A model generated the notes under the pieces. That model was given only the letters and a program-made list of their open reading frames with translations, was not told the DNA's origin and searched no databases. The position numbers were made by a program, and so were the translations under genes. A stretch of 64,000 bases of DNA from assembly GCF_034427455.1 (NCBI RefSeq), contig NZ_JAXQNN010000002.1, forward strand, positions 62,001-126,000, given 5' to 3'. The DNA is from Jeotgalibacillus haloalkalitolerans. GTDB taxonomy: Bacteria; Bacillota; Bacilli; Bacillales; Jeotgalibacillaceae. Shown piece by piece: positions 42,115-50,514 of this stretch. Positions within the stretch are counted from its first letter, which is position 1. The number at the start of each line of letters is the position of its first letter.

Positions 42115-42429
42115 ATGCAACCAGTAATCGGGCAGTCAGGAACGATATACAGATCAGATACTCTTGAAGTGATCACTAATGTTGATTATGTTTATCTGCA
42201 GATTAGGAGAATTGAAGAATGGATCACGGATTTCGTGGCAAGTTTTGCTGAAGCTGTTCATGAAATTGTTAGTTCATTTGTGCAGATGCTTGAGGGCATA
42301 GTTGAAACGAATAAGCAGATCGAGCAAGATAACCAGATCCGCCGCACATGGTCAGTCGATACAGATACCAGGCTTAAAAGTCAGGTGATCGAGAATAAGC
42401 CGAGGCATCAGGTGAGAAAGATTATTTGA
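42115..42429 (+). CDS. Hypothetical phage protein
   Basis: 104 aa. AAGAGGTG upstream. The middle (WITDFVASFAEAVHEIVSSF) is an amphipathic helix, not long or hydrophobic enough to be a clear membrane anchor. Basic C terminus. Not recognised. Confidence 0.6.
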   Translation: MQPVIGQSGTIYRSDTLEVITNVDYVYLQIRRIEEWITDFVASFAEAVHEIVSSFVQMLEGIVETNKQIEQDNQIRRTWSVDTDTRLKSQVIENKPRHQVRKII

Positions 42430-42442
42430 TGGGGGTGAGGAA

Positions 42443-42643
42443 ATGACTGTTGAAGAATTGTACGAAGCGTATTTAAAAGCTGTCAAAGATGCTTCTAATG
42501 GACTTGTGACCAGTGATAAGGCTGAATTCTTCAAGATGGTAGCATTTCGTGAAGTCATGACTAAATACGAATATCAGCATATGAAAGATACAGAGGCTCG
42601 CAAACGAAAGATGATGGATGGTCTCAAGGGGGATCACGAATGA
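42443..42643 (+). CDS. Small hypothetical phage protein
   Basis: 66 aa, GGGGGTGAGG upstream. Predicted helical (TVEELYEAYLKAVKDASNG). Overlaps the next start by 4 nt. Not recognised. Confidence 0.58.
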   Translation: MTVEELYEAYLKAVKDASNGLVTSDKAEFFKMVAFREVMTKYEYQHMKDTEARKRKMMDGLKGDHE

Positions 42644-42867
42644 AGCTAAATGAAAAGCCAGGAACATACGCAATCATTAATAAGCGCACAGGGATGTTTT
42701 TGACAGGAACTGATTACAGAACTGAGCCATGGACTCAATTAACATACGGCTGGCAACCTCCTTGCTTATACGCTTATGAATCTAAAGCTGAAGATGATCT
42801 GATAGATCGCAGGTGCGGACCAGATTATGAGGTTGTTGAGGTAAAACTGAAAGTAAAAAGGCGTTAG
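42640..42867 (+). CDS. Small hypothetical phage protein
   Basis: 75 aa with a beta-rich pattern (GTYAIINKRTGMFLTGTDYR). AAGGGGG upstream. No family recognised. Confidence 0.58.
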   Translation: MKLNEKPGTYAIINKRTGMFLTGTDYRTEPWTQLTYGWQPPCLYAYESKAEDDLIDRRCGPDYEVVEVKLKVKRR

Positions 42868-42877
42868 GGGTGTCAGC

Positions 42878-43048
42878 ATGACTGAAAAAGAGCTTGTGGA
42901 AAAGGGGATTCCTTACGTGATTGTGTGCAGCGATGGCAAACAGGAGGTTTATCCACTTGAGCCGCACAGCAAGACGACGATCATCACGCATCAGGGTAAG
43001 GTGGACAGGATTGAGAGTAATGTGAGTATGAAGTTTAAGGGGCGGTGA
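42878..43048 (+). CDS. XtrA/YqaO-like small protein
   Basis: 56 aa. IVCSDGKQEVYPLEPHSKT then IITHQGKVDRIE resemble XtrA of PBSX and YqaO of skin, which also sit just before the late-control genes. GGGGTGT upstream. Function unknown in those elements. Below the usual ORF-length cut-off but well supported by context. Confidence 0.62.
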   Translation: MTEKELVEKGIPYVIVCSDGKQEVYPLEPHSKTTIITHQGKVDRIESNVSMKFKGR

Positions 43049-43053
43049 GGTAA

Positions 43054-43170
43054 TTGAACAAAAGGATTAAGAAAAAACTAAACAAATTATGCATAAATTG
43101 TACTTTTGAAAACCTTTGTCGAGTTGCAGAATTGGATCACTGCAAAGCAAAGTACTATTACAAAAAGTAA
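43054..43170 (+). CDS. Cysteine-containing micropeptide
   Basis: 38 aa from TTG 43054 with GGTGAGG just upstream. Very basic; C13-x2-C16, C22 and C30 suggest a small zinc-binding fold. Last gene before a strong terminator. Confidence 0.4.
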   Translation: MNKRIKKKLNKLCINCTFENLCRVAELDHCKAKYYYKK

Positions 43171-43205
43171 GAACCCAAAAACTAAATAACTCCATCAGAA
43201 AAACT

Positions 43206-43270
43206 GAGGAGCTTGAAGCAAAGACCTTGTGAGAGAGGCGCTCTTTGCTTTTGGCTCCTTTTCTCATTTT
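43206..43270 (+). terminator. Strong terminator between early genes and arpU
   Basis: AGGAGC (43207-43212) pairs with GCTCCT (43254-43259) and AAGCAAAG (43216-43223) with CTTTGCTT (43243-43250), giving a two-part stem, followed by TTTTCTCATTTT. Placed just before the late regulator, it should stop most early transcription unless read through. Confidence 0.75.
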
Positions 43271-43285
43271 AAGGGGGAATTGTTG

Positions 43286-43741
43286 ATGAATAAAGAGCAG
43301 ATTGCAAATACACTGAAAGATTACCACTGGATGGTTGCTACATTGGCTGATAAACGCAATATGATGATCACCAGTGCAGGACTGGTTGCTAAAGGTGGGA
43401 TTGAATCGTCTTTACCTTCAGGACAAGGCCAACATAGCGACCCGGTGTTCAACGAGGTGACGCGCAGGGAGAAGCAGAATAAGTTCACTCGTCAGTTAGA
43501 GGAGAAGGTGCTGTATATTCAGCAGGCGGTAGAAGAGATTGATAATCCTAAAGATCAGGCGGTGCTACATTATCTGCTGTTAGGTAAGAGCTACATGGAG
43601 ATAGCCATCAGGCTTGATCTGAGCAAGGATGAAGTCAGATGGTGCCGCAAGAGGATTATTAAAGCAATATCAGAACACCACGATTCCCACAATTCCCCCA
43701 ACGTCGACAAGGGCGAAAAAACATCTGTAAAATGTGGGTAG
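43286..43741 (+). CDS. arpU: ArpU-family late transcriptional regulator
   Basis: 151 aa from ATG 43286, eight nt after AAGGGGG. C-terminal sigma-70 region 4-like helix-turn-helix (LLGKSYMEIAIRLDLSKDEV, then WCRKRIIKAI). ArpU/RinA/Xpf-type proteins activate the late operon of Gram-positive phages. It lies just before the packaging genes, as expected. The frame opening at 43229 begins inside the terminator and is rejected. Confidence 0.82.
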   Translation: MNKEQIANTLKDYHWMVATLADKRNMMITSAGLVAKGGIESSLPSGQGQHSDPVFNEVTRREKQNKFTRQLEEKVLYIQQAVEEIDNPKDQAVLHYLLLGKSYMEIAIRLDLSKDEVRWCRKRIIKAISEHHDSHNSPNVDKGEKTSVKCG

Positions 43742-43965
43742 GTCGGACGGTCTGAAGTGAAGCGCACATATCAATGCGTTGAACGGATACGAGAAACCTA
43801 AGATCTGAACAGATCTAATTGACGCTGGTCATATCGTGAACAGAGAATAATACTCTTACAGATTCGACTGGCCGATGGTTTAAGGAAAAACTCTATATGA
43901 GTTGATAGATCCAGGTCTACTTGGGTCGAAGTTGAGAGGCGGTTTAAGCTGCCTCTTTTTATTAT
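43742..43965 (+). ncRNA. Candidate structured non-coding region with terminator
   Basis: A 240-bp gap with no gene. Successive hairpins: AGCGCA/TGCGTT (43761-43780), AGATCT-GAAC-AGATCT (43801-43816), AGAG/CTCT (43842-43856), AACTC/GAGTT (43889-43903), GATCCAGG/CTTGGGTC with a 4-nt loop (43908-43927). Last is a terminator, 43935-43942 with 43949-43956, then T5. Could be a structured RNA, an ArpU-responsive leader, or contain the packaging (cos/pac) site near terS. No clear promoter seen. Confidence 0.5.
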
Positions 43966-43984
43966 GCCCAAATGAGGTGAAATG

Positions 43985-44443
43985 ATGAGATACACAGAAG
44001 AAGATTGCATTAGAGATACCACACAGCATATTCACGAGGTTAGAAAACAATTAAGCAGAGTGATCGTTGATCTTACAGAAAGAGGCAGGGTGCATGATCT
44101 TTCTAAGCTTAAAAGTCCTGAACTGGAAGTGTTTACTGAATATACACCCAAATTACGCGAAAGCACTTATGGTTCTGATGAATATAAGGAAAACCTCGCA
44201 GGTATGCAGGTAGCTTTACAACATCATTATGAGAGTAACAGTCATCATCCAGAACATTATGAGGACGGCATTAAAGGAATGGATTTGCTGGACATCATTG
44301 AAATGTTTTGCGACTGGAAAGCAGCAACATTACGTCATGCTGATGGTAATCTCAATAAGTCTATTGAAATTAATCAGAAGAGATTCGGATATTCAAATGA
44401 TCTCGCTCAAATATTTAAAAACTCAGTAAAGATTTTTGAATAG
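43985..44443 (+). CDS. DUF5662-type protein
   Basis: 152 aa from ATG 43985 (an ATG three bases earlier is too close to GAGGTG). HDLSKLKSPELEVF followed by HHYESNSHHPEHY and MDLLDIIEMFCDW is the DUF5662 pattern, an HD-like arrangement of metal-binding residues. Enzymatic activity unknown. Lies between the late regulator and the terminase genes. Confidence 0.75.
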   Translation: MRYTEEDCIRDTTQHIHEVRKQLSRVIVDLTERGRVHDLSKLKSPELEVFTEYTPKLRESTYGSDEYKENLAGMQVALQHHYESNSHHPEHYEDGIKGMDLLDIIEMFCDWKAATLRHADGNLNKSIEINQKRFGYSNDLAQIFKNSVKIFE

Positions 44444-44451
44444 GTGATTAC

Positions 44452-44571
44452 ATGAAAATCACAGACAAACAATATGAAGCCAACTGCAAGACTTGTGTAT
44501 GGATGACGAAAGCAGGTACGAGTAAGAGGGTTTGTCCTTATAGCAGGTGTTTTACCGGGAAGCTGAAGTAA
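44452..44571 (+). CDS. Cysteine-containing micropeptide
   Basis: 39 aa. C12-x2-C15 and C28-x4-C33 could bind zinc. TAGGTGAT upstream, 8 nt after the previous stop. Its end overlaps the AAGGAG of the next gene. Function unknown. Confidence 0.48.
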   Translation: MKITDKQYEANCKTCVWMTKAGTSKRVCPYSRCFTGKLK

Positions 44572-44584
44572 AGGAGTGAATGCG

Positions 44585-44863
44585 GTGGATTTAATGGCAG
44601 TTAGAGATAATAAGCGATTGTGGGAATTAGATCAGACGCTGGTACTCGATAATGATTTTAAAGCTCGCTATAAGATTGATGGTGAAGGTTTAGAAACTGA
44701 TATTTATGTTATCACCGGCGAAGAGGGTGGAAAGAACATCGTGACGTTTGGGCATTCTCCTGCTGATGGTCTGCTTGTTGGATTAGATGACAGTGAGCTA
44801 TTCAATTCATTGCTTGAGTGGCTTCAGGTGTGCGTGGATGAGAATGATATAACGATTAGTTGA
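44585..44863 (+). CDS. Hypothetical phage protein
   Basis: 92 aa from GTG 44585, eight nt after AAGGAG; a GTG at 44576 overlaps that site. Acidic, mixed alpha/beta, ending LLEWLQVCVDENDITIS. No family recognised. Confidence 0.6.
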   Translation: MDLMAVRDNKRLWELDQTLVLDNDFKARYKIDGEGLETDIYVITGEEGGKNIVTFGHSPADGLLVGLDDSELFNSLLEWLQVCVDENDITIS

Positions 44864-44904
44864 GCAGTACATAAATTCATGATGGGAGATGAGGGCGTGA
44901 TGTG

Positions 44905-45642
44905 ATGGACTGGGAAGAAATCAGAAAAGAATATGAAGCTGGCGGCATTACATTACAGGCTCTCGCTGATAAGCATGATATTAAGATTGGCACATTAAAG
45001 AGTCGTAAAAGCCGTGAAGGTTGGGGAGGTAAAAAGGATGCAACCAAAAGAGGTAAGGTTGCATCCACAAAGAATAAAGATGCAACTAAGAAGAAACAGA
45101 AGAATCGAAGTGGAAACCCTAATCCGAATAACCAGTTTGCCAAACGGAACACTGCTGCTAGGAAGCACGGATTGAGATCAAAGTATTTTTCAGCCTCTCA
45201 AAAAGAGATTATGGAGGACTTTGAAGAGTTTTCAATCGCTGATCAGTTGTGGATTCAGATAGAGATTAAGTTCTCTGCTATCATCCAGTTGCAAAAGGTC
45301 ATGTGGGTCGAATACGCTGACCAAACATTGAATGAAGAATCAATGGTGTCAAGTGGAGAAGGTGGAGATTCAACTGCTTATAAGGTCGTATATGCTTTCG
45401 AGCAATACGAGTCATATATCAAGGCGCAAGCAAGAGCAATGGCTGAATATCGCAATTTGGTTAAACACTTCGTTGATATGGCGCACGATGAAGATGAGCG
45501 AAAGCTGAAGCTTGAGCAGATGCAAACCTCTATTGATAAGAACCGCGCAGTAATATCTAAATTGGATTCAGATGGAGAAGGCAGTCAGGAAAGCGAAGTG
45601 GCTAAAATGCTGCGTAAGATGGCAGGTGTTAAGGATGAGTAA
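44905..45642 (+). CDS. terS: Phage terminase small subunit
   Basis: 245 aa. N-terminal helix-turn-helix (GGITLQALADKHDIKIGTLK, then SRKSREGWGG) typical of YqaS/PBSX-type TerS. A lysine-rich linker and a helical oligomerisation region follow. It recognises the packaging site and hands DNA to TerL, whose gene overlaps by 8 nt. ATG 44905 chosen over the adjacent GTG. Confidence 0.86.
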   Translation: MDWEEIRKEYEAGGITLQALADKHDIKIGTLKSRKSREGWGGKKDATKRGKVASTKNKDATKKKQKNRSGNPNPNNQFAKRNTAARKHGLRSKYFSASQKEIMEDFEEFSIADQLWIQIEIKFSAIIQLQKVMWVEYADQTLNEESMVSSGEGGDSTAYKVVYAFEQYESYIKAQARAMAEYRNLVKHFVDMAHDEDERKLKLEQMQTSIDKNRAVISKLDSDGEGSQESEVAKMLRKMAGVKDE

Positions 45643-46837
45643 CCTGACCAAAAAGCAGCAGGAGGTCTGGAACTGTTATATAGAAGAATCACCTAAAATA
45701 CTTGTAGCAAGTGGAGCGAAACGTGCTGGAAAGACGTTCGTATTCATCTTGCTTTTTTTGATGCACATTGCCAAGTATGAGAATCAAGGGCTCTCATTCA
45801 TCATCGGCGGTGCGACTCAGGCATCAATCAGACGTAACGTGCTTGATGATATGGAAGCGATACTTGGCAAAGAGCTGAAGCTGGATAAAACGAACGCCAT
45901 TCGTATATTCGGCAATAAAGTATATTGCTTCGATGGATCCAATGCAGACGCCTGGAAGAAAGCGCGTGGTTTTACATCAGCAGGCGCACTGCTCAATGAG
46001 GGAACGGCACTTCACAACATGTTTGTGAAAGAAGTCATCTCACGTTGCTCATATCCAGGTGCAGCGACATTTCTTGATACTAACCCTGAGAATCCAGCTC
46101 ATACGGTTAAAACGGATTACATTGATAAAGACGGCCAGCGACTGAAGAATGGAAAGTTGAACATAAAAGCATTTCACTTCTCACTGTTTGACAATGATCA
46201 ACTGGATCCGGAGTACGTTGAGTCGATTGTAGCCAGCACGCCATCAGGCATGTTTACAGATCGAGATATTCACGGTCAATGGGTAGCTGCTGAAGGTGTT
46301 ATTTACAAAGATTTTAACCAGCACGTTCATTACATTACATCTGAAGAAGCAGAAACGAAGAATTTCGTTAAATATTTTGCTGGCGTTGACTGGGGTTATG
46401 AACACCATGGTTCAATTGTTGTTCTCGGTATAGATGATAAAGAGGACATTTACCTTTTAGAGGAGCACGCCAAGCAGCATGAAGAGATTGACTATTGGGT
46501 TGAGGTTGCTAATGGTGTCAAAGAGCGTTACGGCAATATTAACTTCTATTGCGATACAGCAAGACCTGAGCACGTTGTCAGATTCAGACGAGAGCGAATT
46601 AAAGCAAGAAACGCAGATAAAGCTGTTGTTTCTGGTATTGAAGAAGTGGCCAGGCTCTTTAAGCTGCAGAAATTAAAAGTGGTGAAAGATCGGGTTGAGC
46701 GCTTCAACGAAGAAATCAACCTGTATGTATGGAATGAAAAGACTGGCGAGCCAGTGAAACTTTGGGATGACGTACTCGATGCTGTTCGTTATGCCATATA
46801 TACAGAATTAAAACCAAAACGACGTAAAACGAGGTAG
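45635..46837 (+). CDS. terL: Phage terminase large subunit
   Basis: 400 aa. Packaging motor with ATPase and nuclease. Walker A GAKRAGKT at residues 27-34; an acidic LNEGTALHN box and FLDTNPENP coupling motif follow. The RNase H-like nuclease domain begins near residue 250 with FAGVDWGYEHHG. PBSX-type. Start at ATG 45635 inside the end of terS; the frame from 45572 is longer only by unconserved residues. Confidence 0.93.
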   Translation: MSNLTKKQQEVWNCYIEESPKILVASGAKRAGKTFVFILLFLMHIAKYENQGLSFIIGGATQASIRRNVLDDMEAILGKELKLDKTNAIRIFGNKVYCFDGSNADAWKKARGFTSAGALLNEGTALHNMFVKEVISRCSYPGAATFLDTNPENPAHTVKTDYIDKDGQRLKNGKLNIKAFHFSLFDNDQLDPEYVESIVASTPSGMFTDRDIHGQWVAAEGVIYKDFNQHVHYITSEEAETKNFVKYFAGVDWGYEHHGSIVVLGIDDKEDIYLLEEHAKQHEEIDYWVEVANGVKERYGNINFYCDTARPEHVVRFRRERIKARNADKAVVSGIEEVARLFKLQKLKVVKDRVERFNEEINLYVWNEKTGEPVKLWDDVLDAVRYAIYTELKPKRRKTR

Positions 46838-46846
46838 GTGAGTTCA

Positions 46847-48220
46847 TTGTTAAAATTCAAGAAGCAAATTGATGAAAATGGTATTAACGAAGAATTGATT
46901 CAGGAAATCATATCAGCTCACAGCACAGAGCGCGATCGTATGAAGAATTTATACCAACGCTATAAAGCAGATGAAAACGGGCCGAAGATATTCAAACGAT
47001 CTGCAGCTGCTTATGATGGATTTGGTAAGTCGAATGCAGTTAAACGATTAGATGACAAGGTTAATAACCGCCTGAATAACTCGTTTGATGCAGATATCGT
47101 TGATACCAAGGTTGGTTATATGTTCGGTCATCCGATCAGTTATGAAGCAGATAAAGAGAATCAGTCGTTAAAAACAGTGTTAGAAGAGTTTATTCTGCGA
47201 AACAGTGTTGCTGATGCTGATTCTGAATGCGGAAAGATGGCTGCGATCTGCGGTTACTCTGCAAGGCTTGTTTATATCGACACTGACGGATTCGAAAGAA
47301 TTAAGAACATCGAGCCGTGGGAAACGATCTTTATAGGTGAAGAGATCCATGAGCCTGATTACTCTATCAGATATTACACACTCAATGGACAAACCTACGC
47401 TGAATTTTATGATGATTCATATGTATATCTGTTCTCAAAAAGAGGCGGCAATACGTATGACCTGGTTGAAATAGAAGATCATCTATTCGAGCATAACCCT
47501 TTATTCGGCATTGCCAACAATAAAGAGATGAAAGCTGACGCTGAGAAGGTGCTGGCGCTCATTGACGCGTATGATAGAACAATGTCTGATGAATCGAATG
47601 AGATTGAGCAGTATCGCCTGGCTTACCTGATCCTTAAAGGTATCGGAGCTGATGAAGATACCTTAGCTGAAATGAAGGAATCCGGAATTTTAGAGATGTT
47701 CGAGAAGGATGATGACGCAAGGTATCTGACAAAGGATATCAACGATCAGATGATCGAGAATCACCTTGATCGACTGGAAGAGAATATTCTTAGATTTGCC
47801 AAGTCGGTTAATTTCTCAGATGAGTCATTCGGCGGAACGATCACAGGTCCAGGAGCCAGATACAAGCTAATCGCACTTGAAAATAAATGCATCACGATGG
47901 AAAGAAAGTTCTCAGCAGCACTCAGATATCAGTTTAAGGTGCTATTTAGCGCATGGGCGAAGCGTAGAGGATTTGCGAAAGAGGATTATTTGAAGGTGTG
48001 GTTCGGTTTTAAGCGCAATCTGCCACCGATGCTTTTGGATGAAGCGCAATCAACTGCTCAGCTTAAAGGCAACATTAGCGAACGCACACGCCTATCATTG
48101 CTAACCTTTGTTGATGATGTTGATTATGAGATTCAGGAAATGGAGAACGACCTTCAGAGGTTCGGTGAGCGATTGCCGGATTTAGAGGAGGATGAAGAGG
48201 ATGAACCAGTTACAGATTGA
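46847..48220 (+). CDS. SPP1-type portal protein
   Basis: 457 aa from TTG 46847, six nt after AGGTG. GTG 46838 lies one base after GAGGTA and is less likely. Forms the dodecameric vertex through which DNA enters the head. DTKVGYMFGHPISYE, YDRTMSDESNEIEQYRLAYLI and the acidic C terminus are typical of the Gp6 family. It overlaps the minor head gene by 20 nt. Confidence 0.9.
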   Translation: MLKFKKQIDENGINEELIQEIISAHSTERDRMKNLYQRYKADENGPKIFKRSAAAYDGFGKSNAVKRLDDKVNNRLNNSFDADIVDTKVGYMFGHPISYEADKENQSLKTVLEEFILRNSVADADSECGKMAAICGYSARLVYIDTDGFERIKNIEPWETIFIGEEIHEPDYSIRYYTLNGQTYAEFYDDSYVYLFSKRGGNTYDLVEIEDHLFEHNPLFGIANNKEMKADAEKVLALIDAYDRTMSDESNEIEQYRLAYLILKGIGADEDTLAEMKESGILEMFEKDDDARYLTKDINDQMIENHLDRLEENILRFAKSVNFSDESFGGTITGPGARYKLIALENKCITMERKFSAALRYQFKVLFSAWAKRRGFAKEDYLKVWFGFKRNLPPMLLDEAQSTAQLKGNISERTRLSLLTFVDDVDYEIQEMENDLQRFGERLPDLEEDEEDEPVTD

Positions 48221-49220
48221 GGAGCTCCTGGATAAACTCCTGAAGCAATCAGAGGACGATCTCGAGAAGGTATTCAACAAACGACTCAGAAGCATTCAGT
48301 TTCAAGTTTCTGAAATGTACAGGAAGTATGAGAAGGATGGAGAGCTCGGATGGACTGAGGTGAACAAGTATGACCGGTTCGGAAAAGAAATGGCGAATAT
48401 CGCTAAAGAGCTAACCGGTGATTACAGAATGATCATTCGTGAGCTTCAAAAATCCCTTGAATATCAGTATGTTGAAGGGTATTTGAGAACAGCGTACCTG
48501 TTAGAAAACTTTGCAGGCTCAGAGATGGGCTTTACGGTTCCTTCAGTCGAGATGATCAAAAGTGTATTGCTCAATCCAATCGCTGAACTGACCTTATCAG
48601 CTGTCATGCAGCAGCACCGGAATGAAATAGTGCGAAATGTGAATATTGAGATTGCACAAGGCATCCAGGCTGGCGAGGGATATTCTCAGATCGCTAAAAG
48701 GCTTGAGAAAACAGTGGGCTTCTCGAAAAACAAGGCTCGGCTGGTTGCTCGTACTGAGTCTGGCCGTGTTCGTTCCCTCTCAGGTGAGAAGGCGGAGGAA
48801 CAGGCTGCAAAGTTTGTTGAGATCACAGGGCTATGGATGAGTGCGTTGGACTTTAGAGTCAGAAAGTCTCACCGCATACTCGATGGTCAAAAAACAGATA
48901 AAGAAGGTTATTTCCATTACATGAAGCTAAAAGCAAAAGGTCCGCATCAGTGGAATGTTGCTTCGATGGATATTCAGTGTCGCTGCGTGAAGCTCAGACT
49001 TGTTAATGGCATGATTCCTGAAGTGCGCAGAGGTCGCAATTACGCTGATCCTATTTACCAGCAGAAGCTTGCCGATCGCATTGAAAAGTATATGGGTGAT
49101 GAGTCACTGACATATAAGAAGGCTCTCAAGCAGGCGCAGAAGGAGATTTTGCCACCATCAAAGGTTATGGATTACGAGCCGTTTGAGAAGTGGAAGGAAA
49201 GACAGCCGAAAGCATCATAA
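48201..49220 (+). CDS. Minor head protein (phage Mu F-like, SPP1 gp7-like)
   Basis: 339 aa from ATG 48201, nine nt after GAGGAGG. The C-terminal Mu F-like domain is clear: ARLVARTESGRVRSLSGEKA, then HRILDGQKTDKEGYF and a CRCVKLRL end. Bound to the portal, it aids head assembly and DNA ejection in SPP1. Coupled with the portal gene by overlap. Confidence 0.88.
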   Translation: MNQLQIEELLDKLLKQSEDDLEKVFNKRLRSIQFQVSEMYRKYEKDGELGWTEVNKYDRFGKEMANIAKELTGDYRMIIRELQKSLEYQYVEGYLRTAYLLENFAGSEMGFTVPSVEMIKSVLLNPIAELTLSAVMQQHRNEIVRNVNIEIAQGIQAGEGYSQIAKRLEKTVGFSKNKARLVARTESGRVRSLSGEKAEEQAAKFVEITGLWMSALDFRVRKSHRILDGQKTDKEGYFHYMKLKAKGPHQWNVASMDIQCRCVKLRLVNGMIPEVRRGRNYADPIYQQKLADRIEKYMGDESLTYKKALKQAQKEILPPSKVMDYEPFEKWKERQPKAS

Positions 49221-49259
49221 TATTTTCATGTGTAGTAAAATTATTTCGAGGTGATTGAA

Positions 49260-49454
49260 ATGAAAATTTACGTTTTAGTAGTTCATGAGGATGATTTTGA
49301 CTATGATGAAATCGACGATGCAGTAGTTCTGGCTGAGAATAAAGAGGAAGCTATCAAGATAGCCCAAGAGCAACGTAATGTGAGATGGGTAGTAGAGAAA
49401 GTGTTTGACACAGATAAAACCACTTTAATAAGCAAATACATCCATCACGGTTAA
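49260..49454 (+). CDS. Small hypothetical phage protein
   Basis: 64 aa from ATG 49260 with GAGGTGAT upstream. Acidic (VVHEDDFDYDEIDDA), beta-alpha pattern (MKIYVLVV start). Followed by its own terminator. No family recognised. Confidence 0.6.
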   Translation: MKIYVLVVHEDDFDYDEIDDAVVLAENKEEAIKIAQEQRNVRWVVEKVFDTDKTTLISKYIHHG

Positions 49455-49479
49455 GCACTCACAAATTGAGTGCTTTTTT
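49455..49479 (+). terminator. Intrinsic terminator inside the head operon
   Basis: GCACTCA (49455-49461) and TGAGTGC (49467-49473), perfect 7-bp stem with a CAAAT loop, then six T. Sits between two small genes, downstream of the minor head gene. Confidence 0.8.
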
Positions 49480-49502
49480 ATATGGTCAAAGGAGTGGTCA
49501 CT

Positions 49503-49733
49503 TTGAACGAGTTAAACGAATATCGCTTAAAGAAAGAAGGCAAGATCACACCAAAAGAAGTGATTAAAAACCTTTTAGAAGCCATTGATCGTGGCGAAGT
49601 TGAAGAGGTTGTTTTTGTTTCTAAGGGCACTGATGGTGTGATTGGTACTGGATGGTCTGAAATCAGCCTTTTAACAATGATCGGACTGCTTGAAGCTGGT
49701 AAGGTCATGGCGTTAGATGAGCTAAAGGATTAA
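49503..49733 (+). CDS. Small hypothetical phage protein
   Basis: 76 aa from TTG 49503, preceded by AAAGGAGTGG; the in-frame ATG at 49470 lies in the terminator stem and is rejected. Contains VVFVSKGTDGVIGTGWSEIS, a pattern of small beta-hairpin phage proteins with unknown function. Lies in the head operon before the scaffold leader. Confidence 0.62.
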   Translation: MNELNEYRLKKEGKITPKEVIKNLLEAIDRGEVEEVVFVSKGTDGVIGTGWSEISLLTMIGLLEAGKVMALDELKD

Positions 49734-49890
49734 GGAGGTGGATCATTTGCAATACTCGCTAAGTCAAATCCGAGGAAGGTAAGGTGATCCACATCTCGCA
49801 GCTATGCGTTAAATAGTCGCTTTAAGCACAGCGTAAAAGGCTTATTTATTTTGCACTCTCAGGCTCGTACTGTGGAGGGCACAAGGAGGA
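49734..49890 (+). promoter_or_regulatory. Structured leader with 11-codon mini-ORF before the scaffold gene
   Basis: GTGGATCA (49738-49745) pairs perfectly with TGATCCAC (49785-49792). The loop contains a complete mini-ORF, TTG 49747 to TAA 49782 (MQYSLSQIRGR), whose AAGGAGGTG ribosome-binding site is partly in the stem. A second hairpin (TGCACTC/GAGGGCA, one mismatch) ends just before the AAGGAGG of the scaffold gene. Pattern suggests translational control of scaffold output. Confidence 0.5.
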
Positions 49891-49897
49891 ACAAACA

Positions 49898-50497
49898 ATG
49901 AATTTAGAAGAAGTGAGAGCATGGCTAGAAGCCAATAGAAACGATTCAGAGGTATCTGCTTATTTAGGAGAACTTTCAACGCCTACGGTTGAAGGAGTGG
50001 AAGGATTCTTGGATACAGATGCAGGACGCAAATTACTTCAACCTCGCTTGGACAGCAATTTCACGAAGGGTTTAAACACCTGGAAGGATAAGAACCTGGA
50101 CAAGCTCATTGAGGAAGAAGTGAAGAAGCGCAATCCGGACAAAACGCCGGAACAAATCGAGCTTGAGAACCTGAGAAAAGAGCTTGAAGACCAGAAGAAT
50201 GAAGCGAAGCGTGAAAAGCTGATGTCTTCAGCGATGAAAGAAGCTTCAACAAAAGGATTGCCTACTGGTTTCCTCGACCTATTTGTAACAAGTGATGAAG
50301 AAACCACGCTTGCGAATCTGAAGCGCTTGGAAGAAACGTATTCAGCAGACCTTCAAAAAGCTGTTGATGAACGATTCCAGAAGGGCGGCCGAAAGATTCC
50401 TTCAGGCGATCCGAATGAGGATAACAGTGTTGGTTCAAATTTCGCTAAGTCAGCCAATGAGCAAAGCAAGCCAGCATCAGCTGGACTATGGGATTAA
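49898..50497 (+). CDS. Capsid scaffold protein (DUF4355-like)
   Basis: 199 aa. Charged, helical and coiled-coil in the middle (PEQIELENLRKELEDQKNEA), as in phage scaffolds that fill the prohead. The C-terminal end (SAGLWD) and position before the capsid gene support it. AAGGAGG upstream, behind the structured leader. Assigned by pattern and context. Confidence 0.8.
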   Translation: MNLEEVRAWLEANRNDSEVSAYLGELSTPTVEGVEGFLDTDAGRKLLQPRLDSNFTKGLNTWKDKNLDKLIEEEVKKRNPDKTPEQIELENLRKELEDQKNEAKREKLMSSAMKEASTKGLPTGFLDLFVTSDEETTLANLKRLEETYSADLQKAVDERFQKGGRKIPSGDPNEDNSVGSNFAKSANEQSKPASAGLWD

Positions 50498-50514
50498 GAG
50501 AGGAGAAATAAATC

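Noticed and set aside
43742-43965. Second group I intron after arpU
   Set aside because: No exon-joining frame, no P1/P10 pairing and no P3/P7/P8 set was found; the hairpins are independent.
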